Positions 1 through 7,857 of a DNA stretch of 64,000 bases are shown in pieces. Each line of letters opens with the position of its first letter. Within the stretch, counting starts at the first letter, position 1. The translations under genes and the position numbers were made by a program. The notes below the pieces were generated by a model, which worked only from the letters and a program-made list of their open reading frames with translations, was not told where the DNA came from and searched no databases. This DNA is from Algoriphagus sp. AGSA1 (GTDB lineage Bacteria > Bacteroidota > Bacteroidia > Cytophagales > Cyclobacteriaceae), in NCBI RefSeq assembly GCF_021390545.1, contig NZ_JAJUWR010000011.1, forward strand, positions 1 to 64,000, in the 5' to 3' direction.

Positions 1-100
1 CCACCCGCAAGGCAGCGCTTTGTCCATTCTTGACTTCTTCCAATCAGTCCAAAAAACAGGCAATCAACTCAAAAAAGCCAAAACAAAGAAAAAATGCTAG
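1..100 (+). CDS. 3' end of an unidentified gene cut by the window edge
   Basis: An open frame enters from the left edge and stops at a TAG at 98-100. The visible residues include SALSILDFFQSVQKTG followed by a Lys-rich tail ending KKKC. Composition looks coding, but 32 residues are too few to name a family. Its stop overlaps, tail to tail, the ancestral stop of the minus-strand YhcG-like gene at 97-99. It could be the tail of a transposase or of any small basic protein. Confidence 0.35.
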   Translation, partial: HPQGSALSILDFFQSVQKTGNQLKKAKTKKKC

Positions 101-1140
101 AAAATGAACTTTTGATTATTCATGGAAGCCATTGTTAGCATTTGTTTTAATTCTTTCGAGGTTGGTACTTTCCCTTTTAATTGTTTCGGGAGTTCGTGTG
201 TCAGTCTGTATTCCGAAACTCAGATTGGTTTTGTGTTAGTTCTCAAAGAATACTCAACTTCAATATTGTCTTTGGTAGGGCAAAGTATTATTCCTATTGA
301 AGGATTGTCGTCCGGCTGTTTTTCTTGTTCATCCAAAAGTTCGAGGTAGAAATTCATTTTTCCTGCAAATTCAGGTTCAAATTCTACTGTTTTAAGTTCT
401 ATTGCAACCAGACATTTCAAAAATCTGTGATAGAAAAGCAAGTCAATAAAATATTCCTTTTGGCTGAGTTTTAACCGGTATTGATTGCCAATAAAACTAA
501 ATCCGTAACCGAGTTCCAATAGCAGATCTCTAATGTTTTCAATAAGTCTGTTTTCTAATTCTCTTTCCAAGACAGGCTTGTTTATCCCAAGAAAATCAAG
601 GTTGTATTCACTTTTCAATGCTTCATTTGCCTGTTCCGATAAGTGAATGGGAAGGGTATCTTCAAAATTGCTTTGCTTTGGATTTGCCAGATGATTTTGA
701 TAAGAATCCGCTTTTATTTGGTTTAGCAGTACAGACCTGCTCCATGCCAATTTATCAGTTGCGTTCAGGTAGTATTTGCGTTCTTCCCTGTCTTTGACTT
801 GGTGCATGATCAACAGATTCTGTCCCCATGGTATTTTTGTTGTCAATTCTAAAAGTTCCGGTTCGTCCTTGTATTCAAGGTAAAATTGACGCATGCGCCA
901 CAAATTTTGAGGAGAATATCCCTTTATTCCATCAATTTGTTTGTTGATATCTGTCGAAAGCGTATCGACAATTGACTTGCCCCAATTATTGACTTCCTGG
1001 TTTTTGACTATCAGTTTGCCGATCTCAAAGTTCAGCCCAATATGGTGCTTGTTTAGCGATTTATAGGCTTCATACCTCGCTGAATTAATGGTCTGGATTA
1101 CGTCATTGAAGAAACTGTTGTATGGTTTTAACTCACTCAT
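97..1140 (-). pseudogene. YhcG-type PDDEXK nuclease family gene with an in-frame TGA
   Basis: The 306-residue frame (220-1140) matches the YhcG/DUF1016 family: an N-terminal DUF1016 helical domain (about residues 10-150, with YSPQNLWRMRQFY) and a C-terminal PDDEXK-like nuclease domain with YFIDLLFYHRFLKCLVAIEL and FEPEFAGKMNFYLELLDE. The frame stops at TGA (220-222) just after NTKPI. The same frame continues beyond it with VSEYRLTHELPKQLKGKVPT and ends at 97-99, which is how family members normally finish (usually KPIGVSEY). A single GGA to TGA change therefore removes about 40 C-terminal residues. The start ATG at 1138-1140 fits the family. The nuclease core is complete, so residual activity is possible; tail loss or sequencing error are the alternatives. 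Family members are found in mobile and defence contexts, and no partner gene is visible. Confidence 0.8.
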
Positions 1141-1187
1141 CTATACCTTTTTAATTCTCGCACGCTTGTGATAGAAGTCTAAATTAC

Positions 1188-1215
1188 AAAATCTCGCACA
1201 GGTGTGCGAGATTTT
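1188..1215. repeat. Perfect 28-bp inverted repeat upstream of the YhcG-like gene
   Basis: The arms AAAATCTCGCACA (1188-1200) and TGTGCGAGATTTT (1203-1215) are exact reverse complements with a GG spacer. A partial second copy, TTCTCGCACG followed by CTTGTG, lies at 1155-1168, closer to the gene. It lies 48 bp upstream of the start, so it could be an operator or a transcript hairpin. Confidence 0.6.
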
Positions 1216-1299
1216 GATCTGTTTGGTTTCGTTTAGCAACAGCAATCATAGCCATCTATTTTGCTTTTTCATAATTTTCTGTTTTAAATAAATGGTAAC

Positions 1300-1897
1300 A
1301 GTTTAGCCCCCGCATGCTGCCATCAATAACTACTTCCTGATGCAGATTTCCTTGAGCATCTGGGACTACCCCACCCTCCACAATCTCCCCCTACAGGCTG
1401 GCTCAACCCTAAACCAATTCACTGAATTGGTTTTTGAAGGATTGCCCCCTCTTCCCGCGAGCTAGCGGGACAGGCTCTTAAAAAGAGGGCGATCATTTTG
1501 TACTATCATCCAGCTATCAGAATCAAACGCTTTTTGATGGTTTCCGGATTTAAGCCCAGAAGGATGATAAAAGTTGGCGTAGTCTCCGGATCCTGTCGGT
1601 CTCGAAACCTCGAGTGCCGCAGGCGATAAATAACAGGGACAAGAAAGGAAAAAAATGATACTTTCCCAGCCCGCAGGCTGGCTACTTCGCTAAAAATGTC
1701 CACAGGACATTTTCTTTACGCTCGGCCCTCCTATACAGGGTATTTTTCGGGAAAACGAGAGAAAAATGAGGAGAATTTGAGGTTTTTGGGCATGGAAATG
1801 AAATTAAAATCCGACACAGCTTATCACACATCCTACTTGGTCTTTTCCTTTTAGGCCGGAAACAGCAGATCTTTGTCACCAAGTCAATCCCATTCAC
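1300..1897. other. Gene-free, hairpin-rich decayed stretch
   Basis: I see no convincing coding sequence. It holds a near-perfect palindrome at 1411-1433 (AAACCAATTCA, C, TGAATTGGTTT). It also has a CCCGC/GCGGG hairpin followed by ACAGGCT at 1454-1476, sitting inside the loop of a larger CCCTCTT/AAGAGGG stem (about 1447-1489). Frames of 65-71 codons on the minus strand here show no family features. Confidence 0.5.
1454..1479 (+). repeat. Short hairpin repeat, CCCG-loop-CGGG plus ACAGGCT family
   Basis: The stem CCCGC (1454-1458)/GCGGG (1465-1469) is followed directly by ACAGGCTCTT. The same layout (GC hairpin then (A)CAGGC) recurs at 2170, 2206, 2311 and, inverted, at 33217-33237. It lies within the loop of another stem-loop. 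Confidence 0.6.
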
Positions 1898-2146
1898 ATG
1901 ATGTACAACTGGGCAGAAATCTGTAGTGAGCTAAAGGACCTGGAAAAGCGGGTGGATGCGAAAATAGATGCGATTATATCTGAGAACGCTAATCCATTCC
2001 CCCATGCAAGGATTGATAAGGCTAGACAAATCGAAACGCTATCCTAGGCGCTGAGGCAGTTTATTGAGTTGGAACAGGAAAAGGATGCCACGGTGATCCT
2101 GCATATGTTACGGGATATGGGGGTGAAGATTAAGGCGGTGAAGTGA
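1898..2146 (+). pseudogene. Small decayed gene with an internal TAG
   Basis: The frame starting at ATG 1898 reads through 82 codons with one interruption, a TAG at 2045-2047 (codon 50), and stops at TGA 2144-2146. Before the stop it reads AEICSELKDLEKRVDAKID; after it, ALRQFIELEQEKDATVILHM. Both halves are charged and helical, look like one small helical protein, and sit in the same frame. I do not recognise the family. It lies among other broken fragments. Confidence 0.45.
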
Positions 2147-2169
2147 GGTCTTTTTTCCGTTCTTTTGCT

Positions 2170-2345
2170 CCCGAAATAATCGGGGCAGGCTTTAGCCCAA
2201 AAGAACCCGCCACGGCGGGCAGGCAAAAGGCCAAGACGCCAGCAAAGCTTCTCCCCACAAGGCAGCCGCCTGCCTCGCTTCCTCCTTCGGCGGACAGGGC
2301 TGCGTCCTCTCCCGATACACTTCGCTATCGGGACAGGCTCTCCCC
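2170..2345 (+). repeat. Cluster of three CCCG/CGGG hairpin repeats
   Basis: Three hairpins lie close together: CCCGA/TCGGG at 2170-2184 followed by GCAGGCTTT; CCCGCC/GGCGGG at 2206-2219 followed by CAGGC; and CCCGATA/TATCGGG at 2311-2332 followed by ACAGGCTC. Stem and loop sequences differ, but the trailing (A)CAGGC is kept, which marks one repeat family rather than ordinary terminators. Confidence 0.6.
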
Positions 2346-2381
2346 GCCCTAAACACAAGCGAATGTGCCAGTTGACAAGCT

Positions 2382-2598
2382 ATGTTAGAGATGGCTGTAT
2401 TCTCGTGCTACTGGTGCAATGCCAAGACGGATACTTTTATTGAGGAGGAGTTCTTTGTCCCTGATAAGTGGGGGCTGACAGGTTACATTTGCACAGTGGT
2501 TTGTGTCTTCACAAACCACGGCTGGGTGGCATGATTTTGAGGAGTTTGAGGAGACGGATGAGGTGGTTACGGATGGAAGGGAGGAGAGGTTAAAGTAG
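2382..2598 (+). pseudogene. Decayed small gene interrupted by a 24-bp hairpin
   Basis: From ATG 2382 the frame reads MLEMAVFSCYWCNAKTDTF then IEEEFFVPDKWGLTGYIC and stops at 2532-2534. The plausible continuation, WHDFEEFEETDEVV and on to TAG 2596-2598, lies in another frame. Between the two parts lies a perfect hairpin, GTGGTTTGTG (2496-2505), loop TCTT, CACAAACCAC (2510-2519). The family is unknown. The 3' end overlaps the 3' end of the minus-strand restriction gene by about 30 bp. Confidence 0.4.
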
Positions 2599-3667
2599 AA
2601 AAACCCTCATCCTTCTCCATCAAAATTTCATGCAGAGATTTTCCACCTAAGTCTTCCTGAAAATATGTTCCGGTCAGCTTCATCCAGTCCTGCCACTTGG
2701 TGGCTTCGGAAGTAGGTATTTCCCAAAATTCCGAAAGCTGAGGCGCAGGAGTCTTTTCAATCTGCTCTCTGATAGCTGGCAACCTATTAAGTAAATGAAC
2801 AATGATTCTTGGAACCTGGGTGATGGCAGCATCACCAACATAAATGGATCCCTTTCCGCCCGCCGAGAACATATCCCGGATATTTGGACAGACTATCCCC
2901 TCTCTAGTGACCAACCAGATCGCCATTCGGGAGTATTTGGTGGGTTGCTTACTTAATTGGACAGGAAAATAGGCCATGGCTTTGTCGCGCAGTTCTTCAC
3001 GTTCTAAACGGGAAAGATTAGCCCATATACGTATGATTAAGTTGCTTGCCGGGTCGTCTGCCGACTGATCCATCCACCAGAGATCTTCTCCAGGACTAAG
3101 CTTCGTGCGATAATAATCAACAATCGGACGGATGGGGTTGTCCATCTTGCGGAGTGTATCGTAAGGTACTTGGATCTTGTCAAACACGGTATGGCCAGCA
3201 GTGAGGTTCATGTCGATCAGGTATCTGGGAGAATGAGTCACCACCACCTCAGACAATACTTCTTCGTAAGGCCTACATTTCAGTTCGATCGGATCGAACA
3301 GTTTGGCGAAAAGCATGAAGATCCGCTCTACCCCATCTATCCTTGTTCCTTCAAAAACTGAATTGCCTGTGGTTCTCCAATGGTTTTGTTTGGTGGTCTT
3401 GACTTCTATGCCATAAAACTTTTTGGCAATAATGTCAGGAAACTTCTGACCTCCCACCAACTTTATAGAATCTTCAAATGGCGTCCCCTTCGCAGCTGCT
3501 TCCAATACCTCCTTGACCAATGGCTCAAAATTGCGTCCATCCAGTTTCAGCATGGATTTTGGAGAGCTGGCCGCAAGTTTACCAAGTTCATCCATAGTGA
3601 GGCTGAGTAAACTGTCAAACTGTGATCTTTCCGGTTCAGGATTTACAGAGACTATCACTATTATCAA
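2567..3667 (-). CDS. Candidate type II restriction endonuclease
   Basis: This 366-residue soluble protein lies directly downstream of a C5-cytosine methyltransferase, as expected for the nuclease of a type II restriction-modification locus. A PD-(D/E)XK-type active site can be read at about residues 82-94: FPDIIAKKFYGIEVKTTKQ supplies the PD and the E-x-K. A second EVVVTHSPRYLID segment follows at about residue 145. The frame opens with TTG (3665-3667), overlapping the methyltransferase stop (TTGA), which suggests translational coupling; an in-frame ATG at 3595 gives a protein 24 residues shorter. Assignment rests on context plus motif; I cannot name the family or recognition site. Confidence 0.65.
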   Translation of the reverse strand: MIIVIVSVNPEPERSQFDSLLSLTMDELGKLAASSPKSMLKLDGRNFEPLVKEVLEAAAKGTPFEDSIKLVGGQKFPDIIAKKFYGIEVKTTKQNHWRTTGNSVFEGTRIDGVERIFMLFAKLFDPIELKCRPYEEVLSEVVVTHSPRYLIDMNLTAGHTVFDKIQVPYDTLRKMDNPIRPIVDYYRTKLSPGEDLWWMDQSADDPASNLIIRIWANLSRLEREELRDKAMAYFPVQLSKQPTKYSRMAIWLVTREGIVCPNIRDMFSAGGKGSIYVGDAAITQVPRIIVHLLNRLPAIREQIEKTPAPQLSEFWEIPTSEATKWQDWMKLTGTYFQEDLGGKSLHEILMEKDEGFSTLTSPPFHP

Positions 3668-5022
3668 TCAAAATAAATATCCCAAAGTGATTCCAGCCTT
3701 GCCGCAAGGTTAAAGGCAAGGAGCGGTGGAACGGCATTGCCGATGATCTTATAGGCCTGAGATGGACTGACAAGAAATGAGCCTTTTCTCCCCTCTTTCT
3801 TGGGAATGACAAACTCATAATCTTTAGGAAAAGTCTGAATAAGGGCACATTCCCGCACTGTCAGTCTTCGCTCAGGCAATCCCGTCTCCAATTCATGGTC
3901 AATTTTACCTCCATGAACTTTGGAAAGACGTCTAAATTCTATATTACCATGATGCTCAGCCCTTATAGTAGGTCCGATGGAGTTTAGCTTAATTTCAGAC
4001 TGTCCCTGGCAATGGGCTCCCATGTATTTGGCTTTAGAATAATACTTTTGGGAAAGGTCTTTCGCCTGTTCTGGTTCTTCCACAGATTCAAAAACCCGTG
4101 AAAGCTTCACAAAAGGCTTTAGATGTTCCCCCTTTGCCTTAAAGGCATGGGTTGGAAATGGATATGGATTATAAGTATCCGGAATTTGTTTTGAACTTAG
4201 CGCCTTGAAAGCGGTGTCCTTAAGTGCCGATTTACGGATACCAATGAATATCACTCGCTCACGGGACTGAGGCACGCCATAATCAGCTGAATGCAACACC
4301 ATGGGATCAAGTACAATGTACCCGTTTCCCCCTGCGTTTGAAAAATCCTTCTGGATAACTTCTTTGACATTGGACAAGTTGGCAAGTCCCTTCACATTTT
4401 CGGCAACAAAGATTTTAGGCTGAGTAATTTCAATAACTTCCTTCATCCACATATAGAGCTGACCTCGGGTTTCGACGGAGGCTTCATCCTCTTCAATGAG
4501 TTTGCCTAAGTGATTTTTGTGGGAGTTGAACCCATTTCTTTTTCCTGACAAACTAAAATCCTGGCAAGGAAACCCTCCGGTGACCACATCTATATTACTT
4601 GGAAATACCGGAGTTCCAGCACGATGAAGTTTGACTAGATCTACAATACTTTCTTTGAAAAAGAATTCTGGCTGATGGCCACGTTTTGAAAAATAGTTTA
4701 CCCATGCGCTTCTGGCATCAGTAAGTATATCGTTGGCGAAGACAGTTTTAAATTTGGTCTTGCGCAATTGGGCATAGTCGGTGTCCACTTCATGCGAAAT
4801 AAAGTCAGGATGAAGCAGTTCGTTAACAGAGTCTTTCAGCACCTCAAAACCTCCTTCAAAGCCAAGATCCATGCCACCGCATCCCGAGAAGAGTGAAAGC
4901 ACCCGGATCGTATCTGTATTTAATGACCGAGATGCTTTATCCAGCACCACAGGTTGATAAAGCAAATCTCGCTGCGGTTCTTCTACGGTATCTAGGATAT
5001 TATCTTTGGTACTATCTAACAT
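3664..5022 (-). CDS. DNA (cytosine-5-)-methyltransferase
   Basis: This C5-MTase methylates cytosine in DNA using S-adenosylmethionine. Canonical motifs appear in order: motif I LSLFSGCGGMDLGFEGGF (about residue 45), motif IV GGFPCQDFSLSGKR with the catalytic Pro-Cys, motif VI IFVAENVKGL, motif VIII QSRERVIFIGIR, and motifs IX-X ending with IIGNAVPPLLAFNLA. Length (452 residues) is normal. The frame extends to a TTG three codons upstream, but the ATG at 5020-5022 is the better start. Its stop overlaps the candidate restriction gene. With the HTH-methyltransferase upstream it forms a two-methylase locus, an arrangement often seen with asymmetric recognition sites; that inference is not proved here. 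Confidence 0.93.
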   Translation of the reverse strand: MLDSTKDNILDTVEEPQRDLLYQPVVLDKASRSLNTDTIRVLSLFSGCGGMDLGFEGGFEVLKDSVNELLHPDFISHEVDTDYAQLRKTKFKTVFANDILTDARSAWVNYFSKRGHQPEFFFKESIVDLVKLHRAGTPVFPSNIDVVTGGFPCQDFSLSGKRNGFNSHKNHLGKLIEEDEASVETRGQLYMWMKEVIEITQPKIFVAENVKGLANLSNVKEVIQKDFSNAGGNGYIVLDPMVLHSADYGVPQSRERVIFIGIRKSALKDTAFKALSSKQIPDTYNPYPFPTHAFKAKGEHLKPFVKLSRVFESVEEPEQAKDLSQKYYSKAKYMGAHCQGQSEIKLNSIGPTIRAEHHGNIEFRRLSKVHGGKIDHELETGLPERRLTVRECALIQTFPKDYEFVIPKKEGRKGSFLVSPSQAYKIIGNAVPPLLAFNLAARLESLWDIYFD

Positions 5023-5166
5023 TTGGTTCAAATTACTGAAAATTTTAAAACTGCTTTTTTTTTAGTTGGAGAAGTTGCACTTGAAGTAGATGGGACTAGC
5101 AAACTTGAAGAAACTATTACACTGCTTGAAATTGATATTCGAAAAGAATACGGATTTGACAGTTAA
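5023..5166 (+). pseudogene. Coding-like remnant between the two methyltransferases
   Basis: On the strand opposite the methyltransferases a frame is open from TTG 5023 to TAA 5164-5166. It contains VGEVALEVDGTSKLEETITL and LLEIDIRKEYGFDS. The composition (acidic, no rare runs) looks like the C-terminal end of a real protein, but no start codon or ribosome site is clear and only 47 residues remain. It probably records a gene lost when the restriction locus was assembled. It also occupies the space where the promoter of the 3664-5022 gene must lie. Confidence 0.35.
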
Positions 5167-6449
5167 ACAGAAAACTCCATCGCCACCTGATCCAGATCGA
5201 AGGATTTTTCTTCCAGACCATAGGCCTTGTAGGCCTCATTCAGGAATCTCACCAATGAATAGCCCACCTCTTTGCCCAGGTTGCACGGCACGGCATTGCC
5301 GATCTGCTTGTACTGGTTGGAAACTGAGCCCGCAAACTTCCACTCATCCGGAAAAGTCTGGATACGGGCATACTCCCTCACCGTAAAGGGTCTGGTCTCA
5401 TCGGGATGACAGCGCTCGGTCTGCTTCTGTGCGGGACTGCAGGTAAGCGTAAGGCTGGGCTCATCCCAGCTTATCCTTCGGGCCATGCCTGTCTTGCCAC
5501 CGCCCAGGTAGAAGCTCTTCTGCATGTATTTCATCTGTAGATCAAGTGGCAGATCCCTCCAATACCCTCCCGGAGGAACCTTGTCCAGGATATCCCGCTT
5601 GCTCTTTGGATATAGGCTTCCTTCTGATTCCGGCACATCTGTAGGGTACAGCTCTCCGGCTTTGAGCGCATCCTTTAAGGTATAGATCTTTTTGTAGGGC
5701 TTAGGGTATGAGAAATCAATGTCGATATCCTTCCTGATCCCTACCAGGATCAGCCGCTCCCGTTTTTGGGGTACGTTATAAAAAATAGCTTTCAGTATTC
5801 TTTCATCCAAAGGCTTGTAGCCGATCTCGTCAAGAATGGATTTCATACCAGCAAGGGTTCTACCCTCGTCATGGTTCAGCAATCCCCTGACATTCTCCCC
5901 AACACAGACCAAGGGTCTCACCTCGTCCACTACCCTGGCAAATTCATAAAAGAGTGTTCCACGGGCATCTTCCAGTCCCAGTTTCTTACCTGCATAACTG
6001 AATGCCTGGCAAGGGAACCCACCGGTGACTACGTCGATTTTATTTTTATAGGAGGCAAAGGATACTTTGCGGATATCATCTTCAATGACCTTCCACTGCG
6101 GGCGGTTGATCCGAAGCGTCTCTGCCGCCCAGTGGTCTATCTCATTCAGTGCGACACATTTCAGTCCGGCCTTCTCCATGCCGATGGCCAATCCGCCTGC
6201 TCCGGCGAAGAGCTCGAGCACAGGGTAATTATGGTCAGGTGTTACTTGGTTGCCCAGATCTTTTGGGGTAAACATAAATTCCAGTTCGTCAAAAATTTTA
6301 AGTTGTTCTTTCCTATATATCCTATAATTGCTCATAGGCTCACGGAAAGCGGTGAGTTTGCCATTGTTGTCCCAGCGTCTGAGGGTTTCCTTGCTTTTTC
6401 CGAGCAAGTCTGCCACTTCCGATAAAGAATAGTAATCTTTCATGATCAT
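5163..6449 (-). CDS. C5-cytosine methyltransferase with N-terminal MerR-like HTH
   Basis: Residues 1-50 form a MerR/excisionase-type helix-turn-helix (YSLSEVADLLGKSKETLRRW then LTAFREPMSNYRIYRKEQL). Residues 75-400 are a complete C5-MTase with motif I VLELFAGAGGLAIGMEKAG, motif IV GGFPCQAFSYAGKK, motif VI VGENVRGLLNH, motif VIII PQKRERLILVGIR and the closing QIGNAVPCNLGKEVG. The enzyme protects host DNA by cytosine methylation. The fused HTH suggests it also binds its own promoter to balance methylase and nuclease synthesis; some C5-MTases with N-terminal HTH domains do this, but the MerR-like type here is my reading. It is the first gene of the minus-strand restriction locus, and the second methyltransferase starts 141 bp downstream. 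Confidence 0.92.
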   Translation of the reverse strand: MIMKDYYSLSEVADLLGKSKETLRRWDNNGKLTAFREPMSNYRIYRKEQLKIFDELEFMFTPKDLGNQVTPDHNYPVLELFAGAGGLAIGMEKAGLKCVALNEIDHWAAETLRINRPQWKVIEDDIRKVSFASYKNKIDVVTGGFPCQAFSYAGKKLGLEDARGTLFYEFARVVDEVRPLVCVGENVRGLLNHDEGRTLAGMKSILDEIGYKPLDERILKAIFYNVPQKRERLILVGIRKDIDIDFSYPKPYKKIYTLKDALKAGELYPTDVPESEGSLYPKSKRDILDKVPPGGYWRDLPLDLQMKYMQKSFYLGGGKTGMARRISWDEPSLTLTCSPAQKQTERCHPDETRPFTVREYARIQTFPDEWKFAGSVSNQYKQIGNAVPCNLGKEVGYSLVRFLNEAYKAYGLEEKSFDLDQVAMEFSV

Positions 6450-6526
6450 TTTATTTATGGTCAGAGCGCCAAGCAGATCACATACGATGAGCCTATAACC
6501 AAGTTATCAAACCTTACACATGGTTA

Positions 6527-6534
6527 CAAATGTA
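6527..6534 (-). promoter_or_regulatory. Possible -7 element of the HTH-methyltransferase gene
   Basis: On the minus strand this reads TACATTTG, a match to the Bacteroidota TAnnTTTG -7 consensus, 78 bp upstream of the methyltransferase ATG. It lies within an imperfect inverted repeat (CTTACA at 6513-6518, TGTAAA at 6531-6536). No good -33 TTTG is visible. Confidence 0.35.
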
Positions 6535-6719
6535 AAGCTATGTATTTACAGAAAAAGAGCAGGTGTCAACATTTTCTGTCAACGGGTGTCAATAATTTCT
6601 TTGGGCTTTTGGAGAAATTATGCTTTGGATTGTAAGCCTTTTGGTTTTTTGTACTGTTCAATCCCACAACCTGCCTGAATAAAACACCGTTATCCAGAGT
6701 ATCCAATAACTCTGAACCC

Positions 6720-7049
6720 ATGAAAAATCTCGTCCCGTTAGCTATCGCAATTTTTTTCCTTGGTCTTCTAGGCAGCTGCACTACGACCCGTACTTTTTCA
6801 ACCGCAGATGGAAGCTACGAGGGCATGGAAATTTATACAGTCAAATCACCCGAAAAAGATTTCGAGGAAATCAAATTTATCCATGTCCAGGGAGGTTGGC
6901 CATCAGGGCCTAAAGGAATGATGGATATTTTGGTAAAAAGAGCAAAAAGTGAAGGTGCAAATGGTTTGATAAATGTGCAATACAATAGGCTTCACGTCGG
7001 CGCTTCTATTTCTGGAACAGCTGTCAAATTTGAGAATGGGGTCGAATAA
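6720..7049 (+). CDS. Small lipoprotein
   Basis: A 109-residue protein with a lipoprotein signal: MKNLVPLAIAIFFLGLLG followed by SC, so Cys20 is the likely lipidated residue. The mature part contains VKSPEKDFEEIKFIHVQGGW and VKRAKSEGANGLINVQYNRL. A pattern of one strand, a helix and strands around a Gly-Ala-Asn-Gly turn resembles YbjQ-like or similar small envelope domains; I cannot assign it firmly. It starts with ATG and stands alone, divergent from the methylase locus. Confidence 0.75.
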   Translation: MKNLVPLAIAIFFLGLLGSCTTTRTFSTADGSYEGMEIYTVKSPEKDFEEIKFIHVQGGWPSGPKGMMDILVKRAKSEGANGLINVQYNRLHVGASISGTAVKFENGVE

Positions 7050-7133
7050 GCCCCTTTCAATTTCCAATCATCAATAGCTCATTGAGAACCTTGATTTTCT
7101 TGCCAATTTCATGATTTCAATTGATTTACGTTT

Positions 7134-7445
7134 TTAAAACTGCTCAACAGTATTCGCACCCACCTTATCATAATCATACTCGGAATGTGTGCCGATAGAT
7201 TTGATAAAGACCCATTGCCTCAAATAGCTGATCTGGACGATTAGCCGATACTTATTTCTTGCAATGTTAAACACTACCCGATTGTTTTTCACTTGATCTG
7301 CACCTGGAAAGTCCCTGACAACATCCAAAGGTTTCTCCCAGATGGAGTTTTTTGTGAGCGCAGCCCAGATTTCAATACTTGATTTTGAATCTGGATGCTT
7401 TTTGTAAAACTCTGTCAGGTTTTTGATTGCAATAATGTTTTTCAA
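7134..7445 (-). CDS. HigB-like type II toxin (mRNA interferase family), apparently solitary
   Basis: The 103 residues fit the HigB/RelE-superfamily toxin group: NLTEFYKKHPDSKSSIEIWA, then VKNNRVVFNIARNKYRLIVQ, then FIKSIGTHSEYDYD. Family members cleave mRNA on the ribosome. The start is a TTG at 7443-7445, which places the first residues (MKNIIAIKNL) where family members begin. A HigA antitoxin would normally follow directly downstream (below 7134), but only 84 bp separate this stop from the lipoprotein gene. There I see just a short open tail (HEIGKKIKVLNELLMIGN). The gene may be an orphan toxin, or the antitoxin may have been lost. Confidence 0.75.
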   Translation of the reverse strand: MKNIIAIKNLTEFYKKHPDSKSSIEIWAALTKNSIWEKPLDVVRDFPGADQVKNNRVVFNIARNKYRLIVQISYLRQWVFIKSIGTHSEYDYDKVGANTVEQF

Positions 7446-7857
7446 AGCTCACTGATGTATAAACTCTTAAACATATCGGGATGTTTTCATTTTGAAAACT
7501 TATTTTAGCCATTGTGATTATCCGCAATGATGCCAGTAACCCTATTCTCTTTGCTTTACTGGACGGAAGACCGAAGACGGGTGACCGAAGTGGCCTTGAC
7601 GCTGGTGTTTTCCGAATCCTATGATGCTTTTATTGTTTTACTGGCAGAAAAGCGGATATACATATTAGCCATTTTGCTGTCACTTGCATCAAAAGGAATC
7701 AGCAATTGATTTGTGAACACACTGTGAGGAATTTTCCACCTAATACAATTCGTACGCTGGGAGAGGTATGAACCGTATCTGGTATACAAATCTTCTTTCA
7801 ATGAATTCTTAAATAATTAAGAATCACATTATGCCTTGATATCTCAAAATTGACTTC
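7446..7857. other. Intergenic stretch without a convincing gene
   Basis: Short frames of about 60 codons exist on both strands, but none shows a domain, signal peptide or good start. It contains a degenerate run of GACCGAAG-like units (about 7561-7590). The downstream end borders the GH20 stop, and no strong terminator hairpin is visible. Confidence 0.4.

Noticed and set aside
1506-2358. Minus-strand frames of 65-104 codons in the hairpin-rich stretch
   Set aside because: They run through GC hairpins, have skewed Arg/Pro/Cys composition and no domain; the plus strand holds more convincing gene relics.
2496-2519. Hairpin at 2496 as a terminator
   Set aside because: No T run on either side, and the same structural type recurs elsewhere; treated as a repeat.
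5766-6425. A 219-codon plus-strand frame opposite the HTH-methyltransferase
   Set aside because: It is the complement of a clearly coding gene with all C5-methyltransferase motifs; the antisense product has no domain.
1300-7500. The accessory region as a complete integrated element
   Set aside because: No integrase, transposase, tRNA boundary or matching end repeats could be seen, so no borders can be given.
7561-7590. Degenerate GACCGAAG units as a possible tandem repeat or CRISPR
   Set aside because: Only about three imperfect units with no regular spacers; no cas genes in the window.
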